64,000 nucleotides of DNA from Atrichornis clamosus (Eukaryota; Chordata; Aves; Passeriformes; Menuridae), in contig WBMZ01015250.1 of assembly GCA_013400975.1 (NCBI GenBank), positions 39,031 through 103,030 of the forward strand. The letters run 5' to 3'. Of the stretch, positions 23,501 to 37,772 are shown in pieces. The notes below the pieces were generated by a model. It saw only the letters and a program-made list of their open reading frames with translations. It searched no databases and was not told the origin of the DNA. Numbering within the stretch: position 1 is the stretch's first letter; each line of letters starts with the position of its first letter. Position numbers and translations under genes: made by a program.

Positions 23501-23783
23501 GCAGCTTCGGGTGGGGTTTTTTGTGCTGCATGCTGTGAGAGAGCAGAGTAATCCCTGTGTACTTAGAAGAGAGAAAACAGAACAGATGCCATTTTATCCA
23601 AACCCTGCAGAAATAAAGTGTGGCTTTTCCATTGACTTCAGTAGATTTTATTTTCTGTTCAGATAGACGCTGTATCCTGAGAGAAACGTAATCTCTAGTG
23701 ATTTTTCTTTCAATAGCCACAAGAAGAATGAATTTCCTATTAAAGTTCTATAATCCATTTACCTGGGTTTAGGATTTTTGTAA
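20545..23783. other. TRAT1 upstream region, no gene seen
   Basis: Non-repetitive, moderately AT-rich sequence with only short chance frames. A perfect 7-bp inverted repeat (CCTGTGG/CCACAGG, 23364-23382) is the only structure noted. Confidence 0.55.
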
Positions 23784-24191
23784 TTCCCTTTTGACACATT
23801 TATAACAAAGAGTGTGGGCAAATACTTTCCCCTGAGCAGCCAAAGACCTGACCCTGCGACAATTCCTCATGTGAGACACCCTAGCAAAGCCAGTGGGCTC
23901 CACTCTGTGCTTGGTAGCAAGCTTACAACTCTACCAACTGACCAAAGTGCAAGAAGAATTTGTGAGCAAGAGTGTCCGTGAAATACTGAGCTTGTTCTTT
24001 TAAAAGTTATTCGGGACTTCCACGAGCACGTCCACGTGGCTCTGTTGGAGCTAGTGCAGAACACCAGTGTCGTGTATGTGACCTGAAGCCTTGTGGAGAA
24101 TCACCCTGAACAGTCTAAGTCCCTTGCTAAGGCTGAGCTAACAAACCTGACTCCTGAACTGTCCTCACTGCTGAAGAGATTAAGCTGTTAA
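23784..24191 (+). pseudogene. Decayed coding-like frame, unrecognised
   Basis: One frame runs from 23784 to a TAA at 24189-24191 with two internal stops, both TGA (23979-23981 and 24084-24086). The segments read like protein, for example NTELVLLKVIRDFHEHVHVA and SLVENHPEQSKSLAKAELTN. TGA stops are what CpG decay of CGA arginine codons gives. No intron signals separate the pieces, so a processed pseudogene is one reading. I do not recognise the family, and a chance open stretch is a real alternative. Confidence 0.25.
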
Positions 24192-25194
24192 CTCCTGTTC
24201 TGCAGTGTGGGCTGAGGGTTCTCGTCAGAAGCCAGACTGATGTATATGTGAATGCTTTCACCTCCCTTTGCTATGATATTGCAGGTAAAAAGCATTTGAA
24301 CAACACGGATTTCTCCTCTGAAAGCCTTCCTGCGTTTTGACCCAGAGGGACACTTTCCCCCACATGACATAGTTGCCAGAGGGTAGTAGGAGAACCACTG
24401 AACTGGGAGTCAAGTGCAGGTCATGCACATGCCTGCCGATTCAGAAACAGGGACAAGAAAATTTAAAAAATGGATGAGCTTGCCCCAACTTAATATGTGA
24501 TTGCATATATTTACCAGTAAGCCAAAGTACCTCTGCAGTGCAGCTGAATGATGTCTTACATCTAATTAGTGTGCGTGTAGGTTAAGAGGAAGATTGGAAA
24601 TAATGACTGTGAAGGATAGCCTTGAAAAGTGGTCAGTGATGCATTGGAGTAGTGAGTTTGAACTGAAGCACTCAACTACTGAACCTTTCAGCTTAACAGT
24701 GTTGTGGTTGCATCTCTATTTAAAGAAGTCTCTGGTAAGCAGATAAAAGTTCTTGTCTTGCCACATTCACGGCTGTTAAAACATTGTTTTCTTACTGCTT
24801 CCTGTTGAGCAGCACATTTGGGCACAGCAAAGCGTGTGCTACTTCTCTTGTAGTTAAACTGTCAGAGACTTGCCAGCGTTTACACAAAGTGAGAGCACAG
24901 GTGCATGGAAAATGGCTCTTCTCCCACAAAATGTTGAAAGCTTATGAAGTGACTGTTGTACATTGACATGTACATTTTGGCATTTCTCAGAGGCCAAAGG
25001 AGGTACTATAGATGTTTAAGGTGCTTTCTTTGGGCTTGAGAGTCTTGGATTAAAGAGTCTGTGTGAAGGGGGCAAGACGTGGACTGAACTTCTGTCTCCA
25101 TGTGATAGCTGAGAAAGGCAGCCATGGACCCCCTTAGGGGTCGTGGGTGTCCTTACTCTGTCATGCACAAATGCTGCAGCTGCCAAGGGAGGAA
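24192..25194. other. No gene seen
   Basis: Ordinary non-coding sequence between the coding-like stretch and a CR1 3' end. Part of 25020-25195 may be older CR1 sequence, but I cannot align it by eye. Confidence 0.5.
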
Positions 25195-25261
25195 ATTGTT
25201 TTGGAACCCAATGATCTTTAAGAATTCTTCCAACCCAAACCATTCCACAATTCTATGATAG
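25195..25261 (+). mobile_element. CR1 LINE 3' terminus, direct
   Basis: TTGGAACCCAATGATCTTTA followed by the diagnostic CTTCCAACCCAAACCATTC and the octamer-type end ATTCTATGATA. This is the forward CR1 3' tail. The body upstream is too diverged to delimit. Confidence 0.85.
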
Positions 25262-28200
25262 ATTTTTCCAAGAGGATTTTCCCAAGAGATGTGTCATGAC
25301 ACATTTCACTGAGCTTCCTGCTTAACAAGACCATAATCTTTCAGAAGTCTGGCATCGTTGAAAAACTGATAGGCTCTAAGCAAGCTCTGTTGTGGCTACC
25401 TTGAACTAGCAGGATAATCCCATGACTTCAGTTTTTGCTTTGTTTCTAGTCTAGGCTACTACAGGTCTTTCTACTCATGTTCTGTCCTTAATAACACTTA
25501 TTTTGAGTCTGGCTGGTTAAGAAAGGTGTTTTTCTCTTTTATGAAATATTCCTTAGGAGTATTTTCTGTGTTCTTTATTGTGTGCAGCTCCCACTTTCAC
25601 AGTTGATGATTCGGAAGGAGTTACTCTCTGTGCTATTATTGGTGCCAATAAATTCTTGCTGTCTTGCTTAGTCAGTACTTTATTTGTAGCACTGCCCAGG
25701 GATGAAGAAGTATTTCCATGAGTGGCTTTTTATCTTTTATAATCTAAAGAACAAAATTACGTAATATTTAAAGGTGATAGCCAATTGTGTGATTTGGTTG
25801 CTATTTAGGGATTTCTGTTCAGACACTGATGTAACCGATGATAAGAAAAAATGCACATCCTTCTACATCCCCATTGCTGTACCGCTGTGAATAGGTTCAG
25901 TTCTCTGTGTCAGACATGGCCAGGGGGAGGAAAGACATTGTGGCTGAGATGGGAGTTGAATGACTCCAAAGCAGCCAGCAGTGCTACTCCTCTGTGTGAG
26001 CACTGCAGAAACAGATGACATTTCCATCTTTAAAACGGGTTGTCATTATAGCAGAAAGTGTGCTATACTCTGCAGCTGCTGAAAAGAAAGCTTCTTCTCA
26101 ATGGAGCTCAGGAGCTTGATAGCATTCCCTGCAAGCAGAGCAGGCAGGTAGAGCACAGGGGAGGCAGATTAAGCCATTTTCCAACCTTGCCGACACCTCC
26201 CTAATAAAGAGGGAGCACATTTTTAAGTAGTAGAGGGGGTAGAGAGGTATAGGGAGGTGGATTATATGCTGTACCCACACCTCAGTGAGGGAACAAAAAA
26301 AAAGTACCCTAATGCCTTAAACTTGAAAATGAAGTGAAACGAGCAAGAGAATGGTGTTCGTGTTACTCTTCAATCTTTGTGCACAGAGCTCTATTTTCTT
26401 CTCAGTACACAACTAAATGCATGCTAAAGACTGTTCATCGTTGCTGTGAGTCAAATGTCCTGGATAAAGCATGGGTTTTATACACTGCTCTACCTTTTAC
26501 TTGAAGTGAAACATTTTTTAGGAGTTAGAGCACCATGCTAAAATTGAGAGAAGAGTGTAAATTACTTTCTGTCACTTTTGAAAGCGATTATCCATTTTAG
26601 TAGAACAGTCACAACCTGAGTATTGCAGCTACTTGGGGAGGAAAAAATGTGATATTGGCTGATCATTCTGGTTTGTGGCTTTCTCCTACTGAATGGTTTT
26701 ATTCTGTGTTTGAAACCATGCACATCATGACTTTACATCTTGGGACAGTTCACAGAGGGACACTGAATCACAGAGATGACAGGTTTTGCATCAGTTTTCC
26801 TGGAGTTGTGTTCAGCGCAGTAGCAGTAGCAAAACTGCGGCATGCAAGGAAAAACAGGAATTTTCTCCATATGTACGACTGCTTTTCTGTTAACCATTAT
26901 TGACTTCCTGTGTACATCAAAAGTTTGCACTGATAACACTGTCAAACAAACATGCAATGTTGACGTCAAAACCCAGGGTTTCTTTCTCAATAACTGGAGG
27001 TTAAGAAGGTTCTTTTAAAGAAACAGTTGATAGCTTTTTTTTTTCCCCAGTTAGGAAGAAAAAGCTCTGAGGCCTTTTGTAGCTCACTAAGTTTTCTATG
27101 TCACTGGTTAAACATATAATTGGATGGATGCATGATTCATACACTACTGCTGTGACTTGAAGGTAATTTTTTTCCCTGCTATCATATAATGGAGTTCCGT
27201 ATTTTAATGTGTATGTTTAACTTAGGCAATGAAATCCAGAGACAGGCTATGCAGAAAAGAATCTGTACTGAAGTGCTCCTGGTATTATTACAGGACTGTC
27301 TGTCTTTTGAAATGAATCAAAACTTTATAAAGTGAAATCAAGAAATACCGTGCATCATACACAGCATGATCGTACACCCAACCTTGAATTAGAATACACA
27401 CCTTACCTGCAGCAGCTCTGTGAGGTTGTTTAAAGCCGTGATGGGAGGATGCCATCAAATGAGGAATGCAGGCTGGCTTCTGCTGACTACAGGTAGTAAC
27501 ATATGGTTTCCTTCACACACTGGAGTTACTTTTTCTCTTTGTGCAAACAGATCTATGGCATATATGCAGAGTCTTGGCTCTGAATTTCCCTGGAGCATTA
27601 CTGTATTTGCAAGTTCAGGTCTCCAATGACTTGCTGAGAGCATTAATTCATTTCTAATTTAGCACTGGAGAAATCTGAAGATTTAATGCATTTAAAGATA
27701 AATGTGTGCAGGTTTTCAGGAAGGGCGTTGTACTAGTACTTCTACAATTCCTGAAGTGAGGCAGTTTCTACCCTACCTAACAGACTTGTGTTTTATAACA
27801 TGACCTATGTATCAACTCAGTAATATTTCCCTGTGGCTGTAGAGAAGCTGACAAAGTAACTATGAAATACTACCTGTACTTCTCACTTTGATACCAGTGT
27901 TTTTAAAGATGCCATACAGATGATTTAGATGGTTAAATCTTAGATTTGGAGAAGCAAAGGAGGGGAGCAGAGCACTGTTTTCAGGCATTTTGCTACTGCA
28001 TGGCTGGCAGTACTTAACACAGCCATCCTTTTCTGTCTCTGCTTTTCTGAGGTAACACCTGCTGCTTTGAGCATCCTGGGCCTGAGGCAGGTGAGGGACT
28101 CACCCTGTGCTGAACAATTAGTAGTTTGCTATGGGCAGGCCACATTTTGAGCACTGTCTTTGCTGACGTGACCTGCCTCTCCAGCTGCAGAGCAGAGCTG

Positions 28201-31200
28201 GAGTGTCTCTCCTGCAGTGATTCACAAAGGAAAGCTCTGATGACAGTGAAGCATGTGATGGGAGACAATTGGGCAAGGTTGTCTTACCCCAGATGAGAGA
28301 CCCGACAGCCTTAATAGGAAAAAGAACAGAGGCTTGGCTGCATGCATGAGCCTTTAGCAGCATGTCACAGGTGTCTGTAAGAGAAAGTGGAGGGAAGTGC
28401 CTGCAAATCTTTTAAACTTAGAAAATGCTGATGAAATAGTGAGATGTCACCTATGAAATTAGCATTTGGAGCCAATTCATTTCTTTAGGGGTCAGAAAGG
28501 TCCTATCTTAGTTCAGGGTTATTTTGTACAGATCAGCCATACCCTTCCCTTCCCTCACCAGCACACTGAGGCAGCCGATTAATTGGCAGCTGCCTTGCTG
28601 TAGCTCAGAGATGAAGATGTTTGTTATCCTGGAGTGGAATCGATAACTGTGTTGCTTTATATCCAATGTCTGTGATTTCTGGCAAGCATAAGGACTTTTC
28701 TGCTATCTTAACCCTAGCTACAATTTAATTAGAGGATTTTAAAATGGTAAATACATCCATCTGTCCTGTGCAAAGGCTTTCTTATGAAGATAAGATGAGC
28801 AGACAGAACATCAGATCCTTCCAGCAGACACCTGTGTTAACTTGGAGAGCTTTTCAAGCTCCTTCCTTTCAGGTCAGCTCTGTTCTGTACTTATCTTTCT
28901 ACCTTTAAGGATAGAACCTGTCCCAGGCCCTCAGCAGAAGCGAGTCTTCCCAGTGCCAGTAAATTCTCATACTCTTTTGTTACCATTTCTTCTTTCCACC
29001 TCTGTTCAAAGTGTGTCTTATCTTGAGAGAGCAGAGCGTGGAGTGGAAACAAACCAATATATATGTTGAGTAAACATCAGGTCAAGATACATAATTCAAT
29101 TTACCATATCAGGTTGGCATTTCTGAGAGGGGTGTTTAAGGTACAGAAAGGGATTTTCTGGGCTATCAGATACATGGCTTCTGTTGGGAGAAAAATACTG
29201 GGGTTTGTGTTGCTTCATTAGAACACCAAATGAAAAAGCAGAGTGCATTGAGTGGCAAAGCTGTATTTAACTTCCTGTCGTATTCAACACTTTCTCAAGG
29301 CAAATGTTCTAGCTCAGAAAGAAATTGTAGAAATGCAGGCTGAGACAGCGAGTTCCAAAGTCTCTGTGCATCCTTTTCAGCTCAGTGCATTTTGAAGTTG
29401 AATTCCTTTGCTCTCAAGAAATTCCTCAGGTTATGGATACTTGAGTTTAACGATGAACCTGTTCCATCAAAGTTTGAATGGGATCACGGGTCTTGCTGGA
29501 AAGGACAACTGGGCCATACTGCAGGGCAAAGAGAGGTAAGATTTAAGATGAGAAAGAGATAACAAATAAAGAAAGATATGTGGACAAAAGACAGAGAGCT
29601 GAAGCCTAATCACTTCAGTAAAGGATAGGTAACAAAGGCCTCTGTGATGTGAGCCATGCTTCATTAAAGTGGCCAGAGGCACTGAGCCTTGGATGATGGT
29701 GCTAAGCTATATGGTGGAGCACTCAGATAGCACCCTTCTTGAAATCTTTGGGAGGTCTGCTGCAAGAGCAAAACTGAGGGAAAAACATACGGACTGTGCC
29801 AGAGCAGGCACAGGGGGCTGGCAACAGATAATGGACATATAAACCTTCCACAGATTTTTTTCATATAAATGTGTGAGTGTTGATTCTTGCCACTTTAGAA
29901 AGAGACTCACATTCCAACAACTCCTTGCTTCTTCCCCTCACCTACTCCAGGGAAACTCTCTGCCTTCTGCCAAGGACACAGAGCAGGGTCTGTACACAAA
30001 GGCTAAAGAGTAGCAACCAACAAAAAGAAAAAACAGAGTGGTTTGTGGTTTGCTCTGGGTTACCTTGAGTGCCAGAGATTTAAAGACTCATTCTCAGGCC
30101 TTTGAGGAGTAACACTCCCTGACCAGGTATTAAGGCAGCAATAAATCTTACAGATACCTCCTCGGGGCTTGGGGGAGTGTTTTGGGTGGGGGTGATATTT
30201 TTGGCTCATTTTGTCTGTTTTCTCTCAGGTGGGAAAGCTGATGGACAAGCACTTAAGTGTATTGCTACCTCAGTGGTATCAGTGCCACTTTTTGTGGTTT
30301 GTGGTCTTACCACTACTGTTGTGGGCTGGCTGCAATTTGTAGTATTTTTAATAAATTCAGGCCATTTCATACAACATAGCATCCTTAGAGCAATTTCTAG
30401 AGCCAGACTTAGAAGGAAGCCATGAAAAAAGAATGCTGATTATAGAAAGCTATAGACTTAAAAGGCAACTCGAAAAGGACAGAGCTCTGCTCAGTACTGC
30501 ATAATTTATAGCACTTTTATGTAAGCCTGCCAACTTCCTTGATTTATGTTTATGTATATTTGGACTTATTTTCTTCCTATTATCCCAGAAATTGATTCTG
30601 TTTCGTCATGCCTCTGAGCCTATTTAAAGACCGTGTGATATTCCATCACCTGCCTGAGTTACAGGGAATACAGTGGAACAAATGCCCAGATACTGCATTT
30701 CCAGAGGACAAGGGCATTTGTGCCTGCCTGTGGAGATGAGGACAGCTGGTTTTGCTACTGGGTAGGTCAGGGATGTCTCTTTTCTGGGTGTCAGAAAAGG
30801 GGCTGCTATTTGTGTGGCTTTTACAGGATGTGTCCTCCCTCATTCTGCACTTGGAAATTTTGTCTGAATGTAACTGTTTGGGGTGTTTGGGATTCTGAGT
30901 AGCCTAATAGAAGCAAGTGGCGTTAAAGAAGTGTGCAGGGTGGTTTTGATGCATCTCCAGTGTGTCAAATCTATATGCTGGCTCTAAACACTGTACCCAC
31001 AAGCATTGCGTTTGGGTTTGTCAGACTGGTGTCACTCTGCTGCTCAGCACATTCCTGCCAGGACAACCATGGACAGAAGCATGGTGAGGCGCCTTCAGAA
31101 GCACTTACAAAAGAAGGATCACATTAGTATTTACTGAGTGGTAGCCATTCAGAAAGGGACAGAAATTCTACATGATCTTTGCCTCCTTTGGTTACATACC

Positions 31201-34200
31201 ATGACAGATTAATCTAAAGTTCCTGACTGAACCCATTGATCACTAATATGATTATTGTCCAGCCACTTTAGAGGGAAAAAGGTCTGGCAATTTAAGGAGA
31301 TGAAGAGGGGTGTGTGGAAAAAACACTTAGAGATTTCACCCCCAGGCATGAATGCACTGTGTCTTAGGAGTAACCTGTGATAGAATATGAAGAGCACCAT
31401 CTACCGATGCAGAAGAAAATGAACCAATTGCATACAAAGCTTTTTTTTTTCTTTTCCTTCACCTTAGGCAAGTTGTTGGTGGCTTTCTGAATACAGGCTT
31501 TAATCTGGGCTGTGAGTGTCAGTAGCAAGATATTTTAACTATTGACTCCCCTTGCTAATGGTGCTGATAAAGAATTTGATGTTTGGGTGTTCTGACCCTC
31601 AGAAATCCCAGCAAAGAAGGGGCCTTGTTAGCACCCTTGATATGCATAGATATGCATGCCAAATATATCAGATGCTTGTCTAACCCTTATTGTCATGGCA
31701 GTTGCTTTCAGTATCAGCTTAGAAAAGCATGGAGAGCTTCCACAGACTGTCATGGTCTCTTTCCAGTGCCAGGTCCCCTCAACTTCCTAGCTGAAAGCTG
31801 AATGATTTGTGACAACCTTACCTGACAGCTTTATGTGCTCCATGCTTGGAACACTCCACAAACTTCAGGGACTTGATCCTGTCATAGTTTGTTGTGCATG
31901 GGAGTGGGTCATGAAGGTCCTTTTTGCTGTCAGCTCCTAGGCAGACTGTGCTGTGTTCACCTCAGAAATCTGGAAACATCTTAAAGTGAAAGTGCACTTT
32001 TTGCCTCTCTGGATCTCAGTCAGCCCGACCTGCATCCCTCTTCAGCGGAGGACTAATTCTATATTCAATCTTGTGTCCTCATCACTGACTACTGCTCCAT
32101 CATCAGGGCCTCTTGTTCAATGTCAGATGGGGCATGAAGTTTCATAGTTCAGAATCTCTAAATTAGTTAATTAAAGTTTGCCTCGAGTGAATTGTTCCTG
32201 ACAGGAACAATTAGACCTGCACAGATATCTGAGCCTCAGATGTTGCAGCCTTTCTATCCTGTTACTGCCTGATGATGTATGAAAAGGGAGCACGGCCTTG
32301 CTTCCTATTTTACAGAAGCACAAGTCTGCCTCTTTTGTTGTACACCAGCACCACTTAGTGCTGAGATGTTCCAGAGGTCACTAATAGAAAAATATGTTCA
32401 TCTATGATGATATTTAATTTCTAACCTAAGTCCAAGTTTGTGAGGCTTTGTATTAGCAAATAAATAATTTTTCTTTTGTCTTTGCTCTTTCTTCAATGCT
32501 CACCTCCACTTTATAGGACTCACAGAATTTACAGCATCTTTTCCTACTGTAGCAGTATATTTGTCAAGTATACAGCTTATGCACTGGAATCTAGGGTACA
32601 AATCATGTCTTGGGCCCCCCCATTGCCAGCCACCAGGCAGTCTATTCTAAAACTACAGATCCAGCAACTGTTGCAGTTACAAATTTAAAGATTCTGGGTG
32701 TTCTGCATCTCTAAGTTTCTGTAATCCCTAATAGATATGAACAAATTGAATAAAGTCAGACTATTAACAAGGGAGAGAGAATCTTAGAACTGGTTATCCT
32801 GTTTGGTGAAAAAAACCCAAAAGTTATCTACAGGATAGTGAAGTACTACCAGCTTGGGGTTGGTTCTCGTTTGATTTTTTTCTCTCCATTAATCAGCTGA
32901 ATTAGTAGAGGGATTTTCTTCTTACAAACCTTGTTTTACAGAAACAGAACAATCTGTTGAGTTCAGCTTAGTGCAGATGATTACAGAGAGGGACAAGGAT
33001 CTTTTTTCCTGTTTATGTCCATTATCCTGAACTGGACAAAAAAACTCCCAGATCTGGAACCATAGTAGCATGTCATTTCCTAGGAGGGAAAGGCACAAGT
33101 GAACCATTCAACTATTCAACTCTTCTGAACATGTTCTTCCTAATGTCAGAGGAATGTAAGACTTGAATGAAACTACTGCTACCTTACTCCAAGACATGAA
33201 CAAACATGAACAAAAAGAAATATGTTAGACTGTTATGCATCATAGGTTTATACCAAATGATGTTTCTGGCACCTTACATATTTAGCTGTGACTCTCTGAA
33301 TACAGGCTGAAGATGTTTCATAGCTAATTATTTCTTGCATTGTCACAGATAGCATTTGGTGGTCACTTTCTGAACAAGTGAAGACCGGCTAATGCTTGTT
33401 TTCAAACAGTAGTGCCTAAAGCAAGATGGGGGAGTGAGCACAGGCCACCCCAGCAGAGCTCACCTACGTAATACCAGGCAGCAGAAACTGGTCGTTGTGG
33501 CACACCAGGTTCTAAATGTTTGGACAATATCCAGAGGTTTCAGTCACAGTTTTCTGAGTGCAAATAATCTCCATTGTCCTCTCCCAAACCCTCCTTGGCC
33601 CGGTACCCATGTGTAGTAGAAAACAACACAGAACAGAGGTGACAGCTGCAGAAAGACAGCAAGATCTTTGGGATCAGAGCACAGGGGAAATGGAGACTCC
33701 TCTCATTTAACGTGCTGAGCAGCCATACGTCAGTGAGGGAGTAGGGTCTCAATATCTTCAGCTAGAATGAAAATGCATCAAGCTGATGAAAGCACTGGCT
33801 ATTTTCATTTCAGTGTGAAGGGAAAAATGTTCAAAAATACTTAATAACCTACTATGGAACCATTTTATGTTTATATTTATCTATTTACACCTGGTTTCGA
33901 CTGTCATCATACCCTTTGTTATTCACACAAGAGTGGGGAACTGTGGAGATACAAGTGTGTAAAGTTTCTACATTTGTCACAGTTATCTGTCAAAGCCTGC
34001 CAGACAAAGGCATCATTTTCTTGCTCTATACTTTATTTAGGCCATTTTCTGATTTCATTGGAAGACTTTATTGCAGCTTCCTGTTCACTCAGCAAGTGAA
34101 CTGAAAGAAGACTTCGTTGTTTCTTTTTTCTGTACTAAATAATTTAGCTGTAGTAACAGATTTGTCCAGGTAAGAAAATCAAATGGACAATTGGTGAGAG

Positions 34201-37200
34201 ATTCCATAGCTGGAAGAATGTAATATTTCACAACAAAATGTATTTAGGACTAGAAACTGATCTCCAGATTGGAGAGAAGAATTTGCGATCCATATTGTTT
34301 TCTGCAATGAGTAGTTCAGCTATTGAATCTTTGCATACTGACTGGCAGGAATTAATGATATAGTTTAATTTTTTTAAAATGTGGGTAGGTAAAATTAAAA
34401 AAAGCATGTGTGTTTGGGGACTTTTGACTTTTGTTTGTACTTTGTATCTCTTTCTTGAGGTTTGAAGCTCAGGCAGATCTTGCAGCAAAAATTATGCTTT
34501 AGGCACAGCAGTGTGGAATAATCTACTTCATGACACTCCTTTTCTGTAGAATTTGAGGGTTTGGTCTTAAACTGCAAGGAAAGATTTTACCTGTATGATA
34601 TAACACTAACAAAATAAAGCTAAACAGAAATACAAAACTGTTCTAGCTGTGGGTTTGTCATTTGCTCCATGCCAATGAGTCACAAGACTTAAAATTTTGT
34701 CTTGCAATGTGAGTTTTCTGTAGGAATTACTCTTCTTGTATTGTAATCTACTCCTGGGAAGTTTTGACATCCAATAGGATAGTGAGACCTTATGTGTTCC
34801 TGGTTTCAATGTTGCTTGTTAATTTAGTAGTAATTCTAATACTTTTATGGATCTTGTCCTTGGTACCTAAGGCCAAAAAAAGTCTAAATAAAATGAGCCC
34901 TGTCTCAAGGAGTTCCTGGTTGCTGCCACACATGAAATTTGTGGAAGACTGATTCTTTAGCTGGATGCCTGCACTCCTTATGCAGGTACAAAGGTAGGAA
35001 CAGTGGGGGCCCTGGCAGGCAACGCCGAGATGAAATCTCTGCATCTGGAGTTAATAACTGATCACTGACAGCATGGGGGGCACATCCCCAGTGCCTGCAC
35101 ACGTTTTGCCTTATAATCCACTGAGCATTCAACTACTGCCAGCTCTTTCTGTGCCACTGTGGGCACACAGCCTCCATCTCTGCCTTCTGTGTCCCATGTG
35201 GGGACAGTTTGACCTTCCCACAGGGACCTGAACTCCAACAGCTCCAGTCAGAGCCCAGCCCAGGGCAGGATGGAAGCACAGGTGCTGCAGGAGACACAGT
35301 GGGGCTCTGCCAGATGTGAGTCATTGGTGCCATCTGCATCTCATCTCTAGCACTAATGACCTTTTTGTGTGTACCCATGGTAATGCCATTCTTTTGTGGT
35401 GCCAAACTTGACATCAGCCAGTTTCATATTTACCCAGTGACTACATGAAAGGCATTATGCACCTTTTTCTGTTTGAGTAGCTTGCCTAGAAAGCTCACAA
35501 CTGGAGGTTCTAACATTCACTGTATGACTTTTCCACCAAAAGGTCACCTTAAATGAGATCTAAAATTTTCATTAAAAAGTTATTTTCATTTTTCATTTTG
35601 GAAAAGCTTAAGTAAGTATTTCTTGAATATGTTCTTGAATCCCCTATTTCAGAACCATGTCACCATATATTTCTTCCCTTAAAAATTGTGGACAAATACT
35701 ACTTACTTTCCAGAATCTCATTTTAAATGGTTGGCTTTTTGTCCCCTTTGGAGTCAAAGTTTTTTGAAACCTTGGACTCCTTCAAAGGACAAAGTGTATT
35801 GTAGCTATGACCAGTCAGACTAATGTGCCTCTACAGTGTAACATGTTCTTCTGAGTTTATTATCAAAACAACTTTTATTACTTCAAGTAGGTCTACAGGG
35901 GAAAATGAGAACCCTAAATGGAACAAGGATCGAAGAGACAGGAAGCTGTGAAACAAAAATAATAGCTAAATATAAGGGAAATAGAAAAATATATGGCAAG
36001 GAGCAGTAATTAGGGCAACAAAAGATATATTGCCAAACAATGACTAGAAGTGAAGATACCTGGAAGAAAGGGGACACTTCTGTAAAAAAGAAGACCCCAA
36101 AGCAAAGGGCAAGAAGGGTTTGTATCACTGGTGAAATGAGATGTGAAGAGAGGTAGGGAAAGAGAAGTGGGGTGAATTCATAAGGAAGGTGAGTGGAGGG
36201 AGAAAAGGGAAAATCTTCTGTTGGTGCTTTCAGCAGGTTAAAGTCTGATCTCCAGGGGCTGGAACATTCCATTCCTGATCTGCAACAAGCAGAGAGCACG
36301 TATGGGAGCTGGTTAGCACCTGTGAGAGGTTACGTGGCTTGCTGAGGGCTTCAGTCAACTGGTGTCTGCTGCCTCTCCACTGTTCAGAATGCTGCCCACC
36401 TCTGCATGGAAATGTGTCCCAACAAGCCCAAGGGCACCCTAATGGAAATTGCTTTTATTGGGGCATTAAGGAATGTGCATAGCAGTCAGCCCCCAGGGAA
36501 CAGCTCTGGGACTCTCCGCGGGCAAGAGCGGTGTCTCGGAAATCACAAAGGGATTGCTGAACACAACTAAGCAAATTAGAGGAATTAGACAATGGTTTAG
36601 AAGGTGAATGCCAAAAGTATGAGAAAAGGTCATTGACCTTTCATGATATGCAACCCATGTTAGCAGCACTGCTGCACAGTGAATAATCCTTTCTTCATGT
36701 GGCTTGCCTGACTGGCTGATAAGCCCATTTGAATCTTTGCAATTCAAGCCAATACAATTCACCATCCCCTCTTCAAATCTTAATTCAGTCCCCTACTCCT
36801 ATCCCCTGTTTCAGCTCTGTGAGAAATAGTGAGGCTAAAGCCTATATTTAATTTTCCTGAACAAATTAAAGGCTAGCTAACCATGCTGTGCAGACTCCTT
36901 TTACTAGTAGCTGAACTGTCCTTTTGTCAGTGAAAGCAGTGTGTAGCTGAAGATGTGGTGTCCTGGAAAATTAATTTCCTCCTGAGGGTCTGGGCAGCAG
37001 GGTTCCAGGCTCCATATTAGTATCTCTCAGCTAGTGTCCTAGACCTTAGTCTTTCTCCTTTTAATTCCTGAGTAATTTAGGTCAGGGAAGACAGTGAGAA
37101 CTCAGCTCCCATCTCAGAAGAGAACAACTGCAAGAACTCCAAGTAAAGCCAGACCAAACTCACTGACCAGGAGATGCACGAAAGATTTAGGGAGTTACTT

Positions 37201-37674
37201 GGTGGGTTCATAAATTAACTGCTGGAGCAAATACCAACAACCATACAGAGAAAGGTTATAGCAGCAATTCGAGGCTCAAAAAGGGATCTAATTCAAAAGT
37301 CCCTCACTACTGGGGTTCTGAGAACATGTGAATCCTGCTTCCTCCTTCACCCACACTTTCATTTGGAATGACAATTAGTAATGAAGGAGTAAACTGGCTT
37401 GTGGTGAAGAGAGCAGGCTCCAGAAGGTCTGGTGACAGGAAGCCCTTTGCCCAAATGGCTAGAGCAGGGTATAGCAAAGCAAACCAATGTCCCCTTCAGT
37501 GAGCTATTTTGAATTCAGGAAAGGTGGGATGTGCTCCTCTGAAATACTACATTTGAATTCAGACAGGTGGTATAATTTAAGTCGAACTCAGCCATTATGA
37601 TATCTCATCATTTGGTCAGGGCTGCCAACCCAGGACCCAACTGTTCTTAAAATAGTTCTGTATGTTCTTTGCAG
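25262..37674. other. 12 kb without an identifiable gene or repeat
   Basis: Only chance open frames are present, several of them purine-rich on one strand (for example the minus-strand frame at 35883-36299). Hydrophobic short frames at 30177-30425 and 34764-34952 are not supported by homology. No LINE or LTR match was found by eye. Confidence 0.5.
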
Positions 37675-37772
37675 CTACAGTTTCAGCTCTTCTCTTCCTG
37701 GCTCTACCACTTGCTTCATTACTGTGCTGCTGTAAGAGAGAGCACGAAGAGCAAACTTGCTGTTATTGTCAG
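37675..37772 (+). CDS. Exon-like segment encoding a transmembrane helix (unrecognised)
   Basis: 98 nt between acceptor TATGTTCTTTGCAG and CAG|GTGAAG. Read in phase 1 it gives TVSALLFLALPLASLLCCC followed by KREHEEQTCCYCQ: a hydrophobic helix, a juxtamembrane cysteine triplet (palmitoylation-like) and a charged stop-transfer. It leaves phase 0, which suits the segment at 38995. No partner ectodomain exon (Ig, lectin) was found upstream. Chance is quite possible, because such open segments occur by accident in non-coding DNA. Confidence 0.2.

Noticed and set aside
23927..23944. tRNA A-box-like sequence on the minus strand (TGGTCAGTTGGTAGAG)
   Set aside because: No matching acceptor stem, anticodon arm or proper B box at the right distance. 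At most it is a relic of a tRNA-derived SINE, and I could not recognise a SINE body.
30177..30425. 82-codon plus-strand frame with a hydrophobic stretch after a good acceptor
   Set aside because: Hydrophobic runs are frequent in T-rich DNA. I found no partner exon and no family match.
34764..34952. Short frame with a strong hydrophobic segment followed by lysines
   Set aside because: A single short frame with no splice partner and no homologue recognised; chance in AT-rich sequence.
35883..36299. 138-residue minus-strand open frame, very hydrophobic
   Set aside because: It lies opposite a purine-rich plus strand, which removes stops and produces Phe/Leu/Ser/Pro strings by base composition alone.
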